Of a DNA stretch of 64,000 nt, positions 52,667-61,486 are shown piece by piece. Under the pieces are notes generated by a model. That model was not told where the DNA came from. It worked only from the letters and a program-made list of their open reading frames with translations, and made no database searches. The stretch's first letter is position 1; each line of letters starts with the position of its first letter. The translations under genes were made by a program, and so were the position numbers. Location: positions 1 to 64,000 of the forward strand of contig JAFTYS010000058.1 in assembly GCA_017461285.1 (NCBI GenBank), in the 5' to 3' direction. The stretch is from Bacteroidales bacterium. GTDB taxonomy: Bacteria > Bacteroidota > Bacteroidia > Bacteroidales > UBA932.

Positions 52667-54169
52667 ATGAAGAAGTTCAAAGTTCCTGATACATATGTAA
52701 TAATATTTGCCGTAATCGCCATCTGTGCTATATCCACATGGTTCGTTCCAGGAGGAAATCCGCAGACATGGCAGGTATTCTCCGCCCTTTACGAAGGATT
52801 CAGCCAGCAGGCAGGCATCATTGCGTTTGTTCTGATAATAGGAGGGTCATTCTGGGTGGTGAACAGCACGAAAGCCGTAGACGAAGGCATAATGGCATTC
52901 ATTTCCGAAGTCAGGACTCTTGAAAGGTTCTCCATTATCCGCAAGCTGGGGGTGGGGAATATCGTAATCGTACTGATAATGCTGCTCTTTGGCCTGTTTG
53001 GTGCTGTTTTCGGCATGAGCGAAGAGACCATAGCATTTGTCGCAGTCGTGATTCCGTTGGCAAAATCTCTCGGATACGATGAGGTTGTGGGCGTGTGTAT
53101 GGTGTATGTCGCAGCCCATGTGGGATTTGCAGGCGCTATGCTTAATCCTTTCACAATCGGAATCGCCCAGGACATGTCAGGGCTTCCTCTCTTCTCCGGT
53201 ATCGAATACAGGACCTTCTGCTGGGTGGTGCTGATGGCCATTACTATTGTCTTTGTCCTGTGGTATGCCTCCAAGGTGCGTAGGAAGAATGCTATTGCAG
53301 AAGTTCATAATGCTGCTTCAGGTCCTGTAGAAGCTACGGATGAACTTCCGAAAAGGAATGCATGGATATCTTTTGTCATACTTTCGGTTGTAACAGTCCT
53401 GTTCTCTGTTTTCTATGCCGGAAACTGCAGCATAAAGCTTGGACAGTCTGTCTATGAAGCTCCGTGGCTTCTGTGGGTTATAGAGGTGCTCTTCATCCTG
53501 TCTTCTATTGTCTCTTTGAGGAAGTCATCCAGGATGTATATACTTAACCTGCTGATGTTCACCATAGTATATATGGTCGTCGGAGTCATGGGATACGGCT
53601 GGTACCTTCCTGAAATATGCGCTCTTTTCATGGCCCTCGGCGTTGCGGCAGGCTTTTCTGCAGGATATAGTGCCGACAGCATTTCGAAAGAGTTCATCGC
53701 CGGGGCCAAGGACATATTCTCAGCGGCTCTTGTGATCGGTTTTGCAGCGGGCATTATAGTCATACTCAAGGATGGACAGGTTATCGACCGCATGCTTGCT
53801 TCCATGGCTTCAGCATTGGACGGAGCCGGCAGGGCAGGGGCCTTAGGATCGATGTATGGAATCCAGACCTTCATCAATCTCTTCATACCTTCTGCATCCG
53901 CAAAGGCTGCTGTCACTATGCCGATCATGGCTCCGTTTTCAGATATGATCGGGGTCTCACGTCAGGCGACCGTCCTTGCCTTCCAGTTCGGTGACGGATT
54001 CACGAATATGATAACCCCATGCTCCGGAGTTCTTATGGCCGTTCTTTCGGTAGCGAAGATACCTTATGAGAAATGGTTCAAGTGGGTATGGAAGTTCATC
54101 CTTCTTCTCATTGCAGCAGGTTTCCTCCTTCTTCTTCCGACTCTTTGGCTTGATCTTCCGGGATTCTAG
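52667..54169 (+). CDS. YfcC-family (COG1288) transporter
   Basis: A 500-residue membrane protein with about 12 helices. MKKFKVPDTYVIIFAVIAICAISTWFVPGG at the start, FGMSEETIAFVAVVIPLAKSLGYD, AAHVGFAGAMLNPFTIGIAQDM and NLFIPSASAKAAVTMPIMAPFSD are COG1288/YfcC motifs. Family members are thought to carry amino acids or C4-dicarboxylates, without a settled substrate. It is the next gene after the choloylglycine hydrolase, so uptake of a released amino acid is possible but unproven. Confidence 0.88.
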   Translation: MKKFKVPDTYVIIFAVIAICAISTWFVPGGNPQTWQVFSALYEGFSQQAGIIAFVLIIGGSFWVVNSTKAVDEGIMAFISEVRTLERFSIIRKLGVGNIVIVLIMLLFGLFGAVFGMSEETIAFVAVVIPLAKSLGYDEVVGVCMVYVAAHVGFAGAMLNPFTIGIAQDMSGLPLFSGIEYRTFCWVVLMAITIVFVLWYASKVRRKNAIAEVHNAASGPVEATDELPKRNAWISFVILSVVTVLFSVFYAGNCSIKLGQSVYEAPWLLWVIEVLFILSSIVSLRKSSRMYILNLLMFTIVYMVVGVMGYGWYLPEICALFMALGVAAGFSAGYSADSISKEFIAGAKDIFSAALVIGFAAGIIVILKDGQVIDRMLASMASALDGAGRAGALGSMYGIQTFINLFIPSASAKAAVTMPIMAPFSDMIGVSRQATVLAFQFGDGFTNMITPCSGVLMAVLSVAKIPYEKWFKWVWKFILLLIAAGFLLLLPTLWLDLPGF

Positions 54170-54175
54170 AAATTT

Positions 54176-54208
54176 AAAAGCCGCTACCTTCCCAGGCGGC
54201 GGCTTTTT
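54176..54208 (+). terminator. Intrinsic terminator of the YfcC-type gene
   Basis: AAAAGCCGC (54176-54184) pairs with GCGGCTTTT (54199-54207), then more T. Confidence 0.85.
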
Positions 54209-54344
54209 CTTGTACTTTAACTTAGATTTAGGTTTAAAACCAGTAAAATTTTCTGATAACACTGTTGTTATATCAGTTCGTCTCTTTCTGCTTTTTACCT
54301 TCTGAAAGCAAAGGTATATATTATGTCTGTGCCGATGAAATAAG

Positions 54345-54452
54345 TGTGATATATGGGGTGAAAATGTGATATCACCCCTGTTTTTGTGACTAAAATCGAT
54401 TATTTGTGACTAAAAAATATATTTTGTATTTTTGTCACATCAAAATTGTGAC
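54345..54452 (+). promoter_or_regulatory. 20-bp-phased TGTGA array upstream of the LytTR gene
   Basis: TGTGA occurs at 54345, 54365, 54385 and 54405, exactly 20 bp apart, then a weaker TGTAT at 54425 and TGTGA at 54447. The third and fourth copies share TTTGTGACTAAAA. The second lies within GTGATATCAC, a perfect palindrome, itself inside GGGGTGA/TCACCCC. The fourth overlaps the -33 box. This looks like an operator array, plausibly for the LytTR protein itself. Confidence 0.75.
54403..54434 (+). promoter_or_regulatory. Complete promoter of the LytTR gene
   Basis: TTTG (-33, 54403-54406) and TATTTTTG (-7, 54427-54434) are 20 bases apart, the exact Bacteroidota consensus. The -33 box lies inside the fourth TGTGA repeat. 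Confidence 0.8.
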
Positions 54453-54458
54453 TAGATT

Positions 54459-55256
54459 ATGACTCAGATTGCCCCTGTTTTCAGAAAGTTCGTGCCTCAG
54501 CTCCTGCACATAGTCGTGCTGCCCGTCTTCTTCTTTACCTTCATGCTCCTTCTGCGTCCTGAAGGCGTCGTAAATATGTTAGGGAAGGAGTGGTTCGGTG
54601 TACATCTTACAATAATGTCCTGCATCATACTTGTATCTGAGATCCTGATCCGTATTCTGTATTATTTTCTGCCATTGAGGATAAACTACTCTATATATAC
54701 TTTATGGTGTTTCGGGGAAATCATCTTCATGTCCTTTTTTACAGCTCTTTATCTGTGGCTGGTTCTTGGGAAGACCATGCTGTATTTTGAATTTGTAACT
54801 GCCTCGTTCAGATATCTGTTTCTCTCTCTGATCTTCGCCTATGCCATTCTGGCTCTTGCAATGAGGATTTATGATTACAGACATAAAGAAGATGCGACAG
54901 ATTCCAATCCTGCCCAAAGGATGCGCTTCTATGACAATCAGCATAATCTGAAGATCGTTCTGACTGCTCCCGTCGTTCTGTATATAGCCGCGGAAGAGAA
55001 TTACGTTAATATTTTTTATCTGGAAAACGGTAGAGTCAGGGAGTATTGCCTCAGGAGTTCGATGAAGGCTATAGACGAACTTTGTCAGGATAACGGCCTT
55101 ATGCGTTGCCACAGATCATTTTACATAAATCCCACCCATGTCAAGGTCTTGCGAAAGGACAGGGATGGGATCATGTATGCTGAACTGGATGCTTCAGACG
55201 TGCGTCATATTCCTGTTTCGAAGAAATACTACGACCGTCTTTCCGACCTTCTTTAG
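54459..55256 (+). CDS. Membrane-bound LytTR-family transcriptional regulator
   Basis: A 265-residue protein with four membrane helices (about residues 14-34, 47-70, 78-104 and 113-138) and a C-terminal LytTR DNA-binding domain (about 165-265): VVLYIAAEENYVNIFYLENG, MKAIDELCQDNGLMRCHRSFYINPTHV and DVRHIPVSKKYYDRLSDLL. It has no receiver domain, so it may sense a signal in the membrane directly. The repeat array at its own promoter suggests autoregulation. It overlaps the convergent kinase by 4 bases. Confidence 0.92.
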   Translation: MTQIAPVFRKFVPQLLHIVVLPVFFFTFMLLLRPEGVVNMLGKEWFGVHLTIMSCIILVSEILIRILYYFLPLRINYSIYTLWCFGEIIFMSFFTALYLWLVLGKTMLYFEFVTASFRYLFLSLIFAYAILALAMRIYDYRHKEDATDSNPAQRMRFYDNQHNLKIVLTAPVVLYIAAEENYVNIFYLENGRVREYCLRSSMKAIDELCQDNGLMRCHRSFYINPTHVKVLRKDRDGIMYAELDASDVRHIPVSKKYYDRLSDLL

Positions 55257-55864
55257 AACAGGCCGTACAGCTGTGCGTCTATCTTGTCGGTAATCTGTGC
55301 GAAATCTTCAGGGCGGTTTTCAAAATCAAGGTCGTCTGCCTCGATCACGAGCACCTTTCCCGGATAATCTGCAATCCATGCATCATACCTTTCATTCAGA
55401 TTGTTAAGGTATTCGATGCTGATGCTTTTTTCGTATTCTCTGCCTCGTTTCTGGATCTGGGAGACCAGATGAGGTACGGATGACTTCAGGTAGATGAGAA
55501 GGTCAGGCTCTCTGACCATGGACATCATCAGTTTGAAGAGCTGCATGTACGTGTCGAAATCGCGGTCCGACAGATTACCCATTGACTTGTTGTTCGCGAC
55601 GAAGATGTGTACGCCCTCGAGTATGGTCCTGTCCTGGATTATCACGTCATCGGACTTGGAAATCTCAAGAAGATCCTGGAAACGCTGGGCAAGGAAGTAG
55701 GTCTCAAGGTTGTATGACCATCTTTCAATGTCCTTGTAATAGTCTTCCAGGTACGGATTGTATGTAACGGACTCGTATTTAGGAGTCCATCCGTAATGCT
55801 GCGAGAGCATTCTTGTGAGAGTTGTCTTTCCGCAACCGATGTTGCCGGCGATTCCTATATGCAT
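55253..55864 (-). CDS. Deoxynucleoside kinase
   Basis: A 203-residue P-loop kinase of the dGK/dCK family. Walker A is GIAGNIGCGKTTLTRML, the ERS-like motif is IIQDRTILEGVHIF and the lid is QIQKRGREYE. It phosphorylates deoxynucleosides for salvage; which base is preferred cannot be told. It lies downstream of gdhA on the same strand, with a hairpin between. Confidence 0.93.
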   Translation of the reverse strand: MHIGIAGNIGCGKTTLTRMLSQHYGWTPKYESVTYNPYLEDYYKDIERWSYNLETYFLAQRFQDLLEISKSDDVIIQDRTILEGVHIFVANNKSMGNLSDRDFDTYMQLFKLMMSMVREPDLLIYLKSSVPHLVSQIQKRGREYEKSISIEYLNNLNERYDAWIADYPGKVLVIEADDLDFENRPEDFAQITDKIDAQLYGLF

Positions 55865-55879
55865 GTCATCTTATTTAAA

Positions 55880-55900
55880 ATCCCCGGTCGAACCGGGGAT
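55880..55900 (-). terminator. Hairpin between gdhA and the kinase gene
   Basis: ATCCCCGGT pairs with ACCGGGGAT around a CGA loop. On the minus strand a TTTTAAAT tail follows, so it can terminate gdhA transcription. Confidence 0.7.
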
Positions 55901-55905
55901 AAATG

Positions 55906-57261
55906 TTATACAAGTCCCTGTGCCATCATCGCTTCGGCAACCTTGATGAAGCCGGCGATGTTTGCACCCTTGACATAGTTCACGTAGCCGTCCTCTTCTG
56001 TGCCGTACTTGACGCATGCTTCGTGGATGTCAGTCATGATCTGCCTGAGGTGCGCATCCACTTCCTCGCGTGTCCACTTGAGCCTCATGGAGTTCTGGGT
56101 CATCTCAAGACCTGAAGTCGCTACGCCGCCGGCATTGGATGCCTTTCCAGGAGAGTAGAGCAGCTTCGCGCTCTGGAATACCTCGATAGCCTCTGGTGTA
56201 CAAGGCATGTTTGCTCCTTCAGCTACGCAAATGCATCCGTTTGCCACAAGTGTCTTTGCCTGCTCTTCGTTGAGCTCGTTCTGGGTTGCGCACGGCATTG
56301 CGATGTCGCACTTCACACCCCATGGGCGCTCGCCAGGGAAATACTGTGCTGTAGGATACTTCTCCGCATATTCCCTGATACGTCCTCTGTATATGTTCTT
56401 GAGCTCCATGATGTATGCGAGCTTCTCTGCGTCGATTCCGTCCGGATCATAGATGGTTCCGTTCGAGTCAGACATTGTAACGACCTTTGCACCGAGCTGG
56501 AGGGCCTTCTGTGCGGCGAACTGAGCGACGTTTCCTGAACCTGAAATCGCTACTGTCTTGCCTTCGTAGCTGTCGCCGCGTGTCGCGAGCATTGCTGATG
56601 CGAAGTAGCATGTGCCGTATCCGGTAGCTTCAGGTCTCATCGGGCTACCACCCCATGTCTGGCCCTTTCCGGTGAGCACGCCTGTGAATTCGTCGCGGAG
56701 TCTCTTGTACTGTCCGAACATATATCCGATTTCACGTCCGCCTACTCCGATGTCGCCTGCAGGAACGTCTGTGTCGGCTCCGATATGCTTCTGGAGCTCT
56801 GTCATGAAGCTCTGGCAGAAGCGCATCACCTCATTGTCAGACTTTCCCTTAGGATCAAAGTCCGATCCTCCCTTTGCCGAACCCATAGGAAGGGTAGTGA
56901 GGCTGTTCTTGAATGTCTGTTCGAATGCAAGGAACTTCATGATGCTGAGGTTCACGCTAGGATGGAAGCGGATGCCTCCTTTGTAAGGGCCTATGGCGCT
57001 GCTGCACTGCACGCGGAATCCTCTGTTCACGCGGATTTCGCCCTCGTCGTCAAGCCATGGGACACGGAAGATTATGATTCTTTCTGGCTCTACTATTCTT
57101 TCGAACACCTTGAGATCCATAAGGTACGGATGCTCTACGATGTAAGGTGCCACGCTTTCGAGCACTTCCTTTACTGCCTGATGAAATTCTTTTTCACCTG
57201 GGTTTCTGGCGATAAGGTCTGCCATGAAACCGTCTACATAATTCTTTGTGTACTGATCCAT
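55906..57261 (-). CDS. gdhA: NADP-type glutamate dehydrogenase
   Basis: A 451-residue hexameric-type enzyme. PYKGGIRFHPSVNLS, PMGSAKGGSDFDPKGKSDNEVMRFC with the catalytic lysine, and KTVAISGSGNVAQFAAQKALQLGAKVV (dinucleotide fold) are clear. It makes glutamate from 2-oxoglutarate and ammonia, and may use the ammonia released by glycine cleavage and deamination. Its upstream region has a perfect 16-bp palindrome at 57302-57317. Confidence 0.96.
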   Translation of the reverse strand: MDQYTKNYVDGFMADLIARNPGEKEFHQAVKEVLESVAPYIVEHPYLMDLKVFERIVEPERIIIFRVPWLDDEGEIRVNRGFRVQCSSAIGPYKGGIRFHPSVNLSIMKFLAFEQTFKNSLTTLPMGSAKGGSDFDPKGKSDNEVMRFCQSFMTELQKHIGADTDVPAGDIGVGGREIGYMFGQYKRLRDEFTGVLTGKGQTWGGSPMRPEATGYGTCYFASAMLATRGDSYEGKTVAISGSGNVAQFAAQKALQLGAKVVTMSDSNGTIYDPDGIDAEKLAYIMELKNIYRGRIREYAEKYPTAQYFPGERPWGVKCDIAMPCATQNELNEEQAKTLVANGCICVAEGANMPCTPEAIEVFQSAKLLYSPGKASNAGGVATSGLEMTQNSMRLKWTREEVDAHLRQIMTDIHEACVKYGTEEDGYVNYVKGANIAGFIKVAEAMMAQGLV

Positions 57262-57301
57262 AATCGTGTCTATCTGTATAGGGGTTTATGATTCGAATAT
57301 C

Positions 57302-57317
57302 TTTGCAAATTTGCAAA
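57302..57317. promoter_or_regulatory. Perfect 16-bp palindrome between gdhA and the AAA+ gene
   Basis: TTTGCAAATTTGCAAA is its own reverse complement. It lies 40 bases upstream of the gdhA start and could be an operator for either divergent gene. Confidence 0.65.
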
Positions 57318-57355
57318 AATTCTGTCTCAAATCCAAGTGATGAAAGGTTTTTTAG

Positions 57356-57363
57356 TATATTTG
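57356..57363 (+). promoter_or_regulatory. -7 promoter box for the AAA+ gene
   Basis: TATATTTG, 26 bases upstream of the start at 57390. A second match, TATCTTTG at 57298-57305, lies further up and overlaps the palindrome. Confidence 0.6.
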
Positions 57364-57389
57364 TAAATTATCAGTAAATATGTTTTCCT

Positions 57390-60035
57390 ATGAGTTCTAC
57401 GGGTGATAATTTTGATTCCTTGCTGGATGCCTGGATTCAGGATCAGCTATATATAAATACATCAGATGCAGATAAGGTTCCAAATCCTGATCCGGTCAAG
57501 GTCATTCAGGCTGATTATGCATTCTGCAATAGCGGTGTGCGGCCTCAGTATATGTCTGACTCACACAGTATGGTATGGTACAAGGGCGGATTTCTCAAGC
57601 TGAGGCTGAAGATTCTGAATCCGCGCTATCGTGAGTATAGCGAATCGTTTGCGTTCTCTGTTACGATAAAGGTCTACAGGTACACAGGCGGTCTTTTGTC
57701 TCCGGTTTCAGAAGAAGTCTTTGCCGAATATATAGATGAGCCCGAAAATAATGTGGTAGAAAGATATTTCGAACTCAAGGGCTGCAAGGAACCGGCTTCA
57801 TATCAGGTACAGATTTACTCCAATGAAAAATGCGTGCTTGATGAGAAGATATTCATGGTGGATCTCCCCGAACCATATGTGTCTGCCGCGAAGTTCTCCA
57901 CTCTGTTTCTGCACAGGGTAGATAAAGGTAAGCTTGTTGATTATGAGAACCTCGGACCTCAGTATTCTACATTCGATATAAATGATCTCGGATCCGTTCT
58001 GTTGGGTGTGTCATACGAGATGAACGTAGGAAAGGACAAGGTCGGAGATGATGTCAATCTGCCTCTTACTGTAGATGTGTTCAATGAACAAGGTTATAAG
58101 GTGTGGCATGAATGTCAGGGAGTCACGATATATGAAATCGAAGGTGTCAGGTATATCTGCGGTTTCTTCGAGATTGGTTCCGATGATTCTCTGCCATGGA
58201 AAGAGGGATCGTACCGTGTCGATGTGCGTTTCTTTGATGAACTGATGAACTCATGTACTTTTTATGTGGGGTCCAGAAACGTTGAATATCAGTTCAATAA
58301 GACAGAACTGGTGCCTAGGCTCAGTACTGTTGGAAAGAAACATATCTCTGCAGAAAGAAACATGGACTCCATGGAGAAGCTTAACCAGCTGATCGGCCTT
58401 GGAAATGTGAAGAAGAAGATAGATGAGTACCGCAGTGTCGTGATGCTTTCCAACAAGCGTTCGCAGATGGGCCTCCCAGCTGTCAGACCGGTTCTGCATG
58501 CCGCCTTCATGGGTAATCCGGGAACGGGAAAGACGACAGTGGCGAAGATCCTCGGCGCCATGATGAAGGAGCTGGGACTGTTGAGCAGCGGTCATGTCGT
58601 CGTAGAGGAGAGAAGCACGCTGATGGGACAGAACTATGCTTCCGAACAGGAGAAGACCTTGAGCGCTCTTGAGCGCGCGAAAGGTGGCATCCTGTTCATT
58701 GATGAGGCATACCTTTTATATAAGCCGGATGACCCTAGGGATCCGGGAATGAATGTGATAGAGACCCTGCTTACAGCTCTGGCCGATTCTGAGCAGCAGG
58801 ACTGGATGCTTCTTATAGCCGGATATACGGAACCTATGAAGAGGCTTCTGGAGCAGAACGCCGGACTGAAATCCAGGATTCCGGAGCAGAACCGCTTCCA
58901 TTTCGATGACTATACGGTAGACGAACTCATGCAGATTGCAGATCTGTTCTGCAAGCAGAACGGTTATGAGATGTCTGAGGATGCCCGCCGCAAGGTGCTC
59001 GAAAGGGTGGAGCGCGAGTATGGGCTCAGGGACAACAAGTTCGGTAATGCCAGGTTTGTGAACAACCTCTTCAAGATAGAGATTGTGCCGGCATTTGCAT
59101 CAAGGGTCAATAAAATCGAAGATCCTACTGTAGAAGACCTTATATTCATAAAAGGAGAAGACGTCTCGACCAGGACAATCTCTGAAAAATTTGATGACCG
59201 TTTCGATATGGAAGGCCTCAAGAGGGCTCTTGCCAGACTCGACGGCATGGTCGGACTTGACAAGGTAAAGGAAATGATCCATGGAATGGTCGATACTGCC
59301 ATATGGCTTCGCGATGCAGGAAAGCCTTATTTCAACAGCAGGTCGCTGAAATGGACATTTGCCGGAAATACCGGTACAGGAAAGAGTGCGGTTGCATCCA
59401 TCCTTGGAGAAATCCTCAAATGCATGAATGCTCTGGAAAGGGGGCATCTTGTCGAATTGAATGGGGAAGAACTGGCCGGGATGCCGGCATACAGGCAGGA
59501 AGAAGTCATCAAGGATGCTGTAGACAAAGCTGTCGAAGGAGTCCTTTTCCTTGACGGAGATGCATGGGACAGATCCATGGACCGCGGGCTTGATACAGCT
59601 GCGTTAAGGCTTAAGATTGAAAGCAAGGTCTCGGAACTGCGTGGAAGATGTGCCGTAGTCATCGGCGTATGCAAGGACAGCATAGGTACCATCGACAGCA
59701 TCATGCTTCCGGCAGACAGCCCATACCACCTTATGTTTGAAGATTATGATGCCGGCCAGCTTCTGATGATCGTCATGAAGATCCTCGAAAAGAATGGCCT
59801 TACTCTTACAGAAGAAGCTTCAGACCATCTTTCTACATACATCAGTGCAATGAAAAAGGCCAACACCTATGGTCTGGCGTCGGCCCGTACTATGAAGTAT
59901 ATCTCGAACATGATCTATGACAAGTATCTGTTCAGGATGAGTCAGTCTCCTGATTCCCCGGTCAATCAGATCATTCTTGATGATGTTGACGAGTTTGTCT
60001 GGAAGGAGGCTCCGAGAAAAACCATCGGCTTCTAG
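57390..60035 (+). CDS. CbxX/CfxQ-type double AAA+ ATPase with large N-terminal domain
   Basis: An 881-residue cytosolic protein. Residues about 1-320 are a beta-rich region I do not recognise. Domain 1 (about 335-590) is a CbxX/CfxQ AAA+ with Walker A MGNPGTGKTTVAKIL near 374, Walker B GGILFIDEAYLLY near 435 and a sensor 1 region WMLLIAGYTEPM. Domain 2 (about 620-870) keeps Walker A (AGNTGTGKSAVASIL near 657), but its Walker B reads VLFLDGDAWD, lacking the catalytic Glu. Domain 2 may therefore bind but not hydrolyse ATP. The partner is unknown; CbxX relatives remodel Rubisco, or act in ESX secretion as EccA. Confidence 0.85.
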   Translation: MSSTGDNFDSLLDAWIQDQLYINTSDADKVPNPDPVKVIQADYAFCNSGVRPQYMSDSHSMVWYKGGFLKLRLKILNPRYREYSESFAFSVTIKVYRYTGGLLSPVSEEVFAEYIDEPENNVVERYFELKGCKEPASYQVQIYSNEKCVLDEKIFMVDLPEPYVSAAKFSTLFLHRVDKGKLVDYENLGPQYSTFDINDLGSVLLGVSYEMNVGKDKVGDDVNLPLTVDVFNEQGYKVWHECQGVTIYEIEGVRYICGFFEIGSDDSLPWKEGSYRVDVRFFDELMNSCTFYVGSRNVEYQFNKTELVPRLSTVGKKHISAERNMDSMEKLNQLIGLGNVKKKIDEYRSVVMLSNKRSQMGLPAVRPVLHAAFMGNPGTGKTTVAKILGAMMKELGLLSSGHVVVEERSTLMGQNYASEQEKTLSALERAKGGILFIDEAYLLYKPDDPRDPGMNVIETLLTALADSEQQDWMLLIAGYTEPMKRLLEQNAGLKSRIPEQNRFHFDDYTVDELMQIADLFCKQNGYEMSEDARRKVLERVEREYGLRDNKFGNARFVNNLFKIEIVPAFASRVNKIEDPTVEDLIFIKGEDVSTRTISEKFDDRFDMEGLKRALARLDGMVGLDKVKEMIHGMVDTAIWLRDAGKPYFNSRSLKWTFAGNTGTGKSAVASILGEILKCMNALERGHLVELNGEELAGMPAYRQEEVIKDAVDKAVEGVLFLDGDAWDRSMDRGLDTAALRLKIESKVSELRGRCAVVIGVCKDSIGTIDSIMLPADSPYHLMFEDYDAGQLLMIVMKILEKNGLTLTEEASDHLSTYISAMKKANTYGLASARTMKYISNMIYDKYLFRMSQSPDSPVNQIILDDVDEFVWKEAPRKTIGF

Positions 60036-60037
60036 TC

Positions 60038-61465
60038 CTAGAACAGGAAGCCGGTGTTGATGTAGAATGCTCCATTTCCATCCTGCTTGTTGAAGCAGCG
60101 TGCATATTCGAAGGCAACGATGAAGTTCTGGTTCATGATGAACCTCAGTCCTGCGCCTGCAGAGGCGTGGAGTCCGTCCTTGCGTGATGTGTCGATGTAC
60201 CTCTTGTAGAGATCCTGTTTTACTCCTGTCTTGTTTGTCAGGTCATACCCCTTGAATACATGCGCACCGTCGGTAAAGGCGCTGAGGGCGAATGCTATGT
60301 TCTGGTTAAGAAGCTGGAAATCAACGAATCTGTAGCGGAACTCTATGTTGTAGAATCCTGTGTGAAGACCCTGTACCCTGTCAAGCATCAGACCGCGGGT
60401 CGTACGGTATCCTCCGATTGCATCAAAGTCACGCTTGTCTCCCATGTTGGAATAATATGGCATCATGTACCACGGAGTGTTCTTGCCGAGGAATCCCTGA
60501 TATGCGAGACGGTAGGCCAGAACAAGCTTCTCTGTTCCGAGCGGAACATACTGTCTCCATGTTGCAGAAATCTTGTATGCCTCCTGGCTTGATCCGAGCC
60601 ATTTAGGGCCAAAGATGGCGTGAGCCTCTGCCCATATACCCCTTGTAGGATTGTTTTCAACGTTTCTTGAGTCATAAAGGAGACCGGCTTTGATAGCCGA
60701 AAAGAACTGGTTCGGCTTTTCGTTCGGGTTGATGATGCCCCAGTCTTTGTAAAGGCCATACAATGAACCGTCCTCTACAGTATAGCCTTTCGGAGTGAAG
60801 TCCTGGTTGTTCACCCAATAGAATGAATAACCTGCCTCCCATTTGAAGTGCTCAGTGATGTCTCCGATGAAGTCTGCCTTGCCGACGAATGACTGCCTGC
60901 TGTAGCGGTAGAAGCCTTTCGGGAACTTTCCCTTGTCAATAAACTTGTTTTCCAGCTTCTGACCTTTGTCCGTGTCGTCATATCTGATGAAATCCGGATT
61001 GTCTTTCAGGAAATTGTCATCGGCGAATACATAATTGCTCTGATAACCGTTGAATCCATAGAAGTCGAGCGCAGCTTCGTTTGCATACTTTGTGCATACG
61101 GATAGACGGACATTGTCGAATATCTGTTTGTTGTCATAGTTGAGATAAAGATTCCATGTGCCGCCTGTGTATGCCGAAGCTTCAATGTACCAGGTTGAGT
61201 TCGGGTTAGGGTAGTTCTTGCCGTCACCGAAATTGTAGATGTTCAGAAGGGCTCCGTACTGGAATCCTCGGTCAGCATCGAATGCCACGACCGGGAGGGG
61301 ACCGAAGTTCAGGCCTGTCTTAATGATTTCCCCGTTCTCGTTATATTTCACATTCTTCTTTTCCTTCTTCGTCTCCTTGTCTTCTGACCAGGAGTCAGCA
61401 GTATCTGCAAATGCAGGGATGCAGAGCATCATGGCCGCAATCGCGGTGGTCAATGTTCTTATCAT
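60038..61465 (-). CDS. Outer-membrane beta-barrel protein, BamA/TamA-like
   Basis: A 475-residue exported protein (signal LTTAIAAMMLCIPAFA). After a short charged stretch, residues about 55-475 alternate as membrane beta-strands and end in an aromatic residue (NTGFLF), as outer-membrane barrels do. GFQYGALLNIYNFG, IGGYRTTRGLMLDR and DGLHASAGAGLRFIM recall the surface-antigen domain of the BamA/TamA superfamily. No POTRA domains are present. It is encoded after an acyltransferase gene (21-base gap). Confidence 0.8.
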   Translation of the reverse strand: MIRTLTTAIAAMMLCIPAFADTADSWSEDKETKKEKKNVKYNENGEIIKTGLNFGPLPVVAFDADRGFQYGALLNIYNFGDGKNYPNPNSTWYIEASAYTGGTWNLYLNYDNKQIFDNVRLSVCTKYANEAALDFYGFNGYQSNYVFADDNFLKDNPDFIRYDDTDKGQKLENKFIDKGKFPKGFYRYSRQSFVGKADFIGDITEHFKWEAGYSFYWVNNQDFTPKGYTVEDGSLYGLYKDWGIINPNEKPNQFFSAIKAGLLYDSRNVENNPTRGIWAEAHAIFGPKWLGSSQEAYKISATWRQYVPLGTEKLVLAYRLAYQGFLGKNTPWYMMPYYSNMGDKRDFDAIGGYRTTRGLMLDRVQGLHTGFYNIEFRYRFVDFQLLNQNIAFALSAFTDGAHVFKGYDLTNKTGVKQDLYKRYIDTSRKDGLHASAGAGLRFIMNQNFIVAFEYARCFNKQDGNGAFYINTGFLF

Positions 61466-61486
61466 ATGCTTATTTAAGGTTAAGGT

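Noticed and set aside
54341..54460. The 20-bp phased repeats as a small CRISPR array
   Set aside because: The conserved part is only 5-13 bases, there are no unique spacers of normal length and no cas genes, and the array overlaps a promoter.
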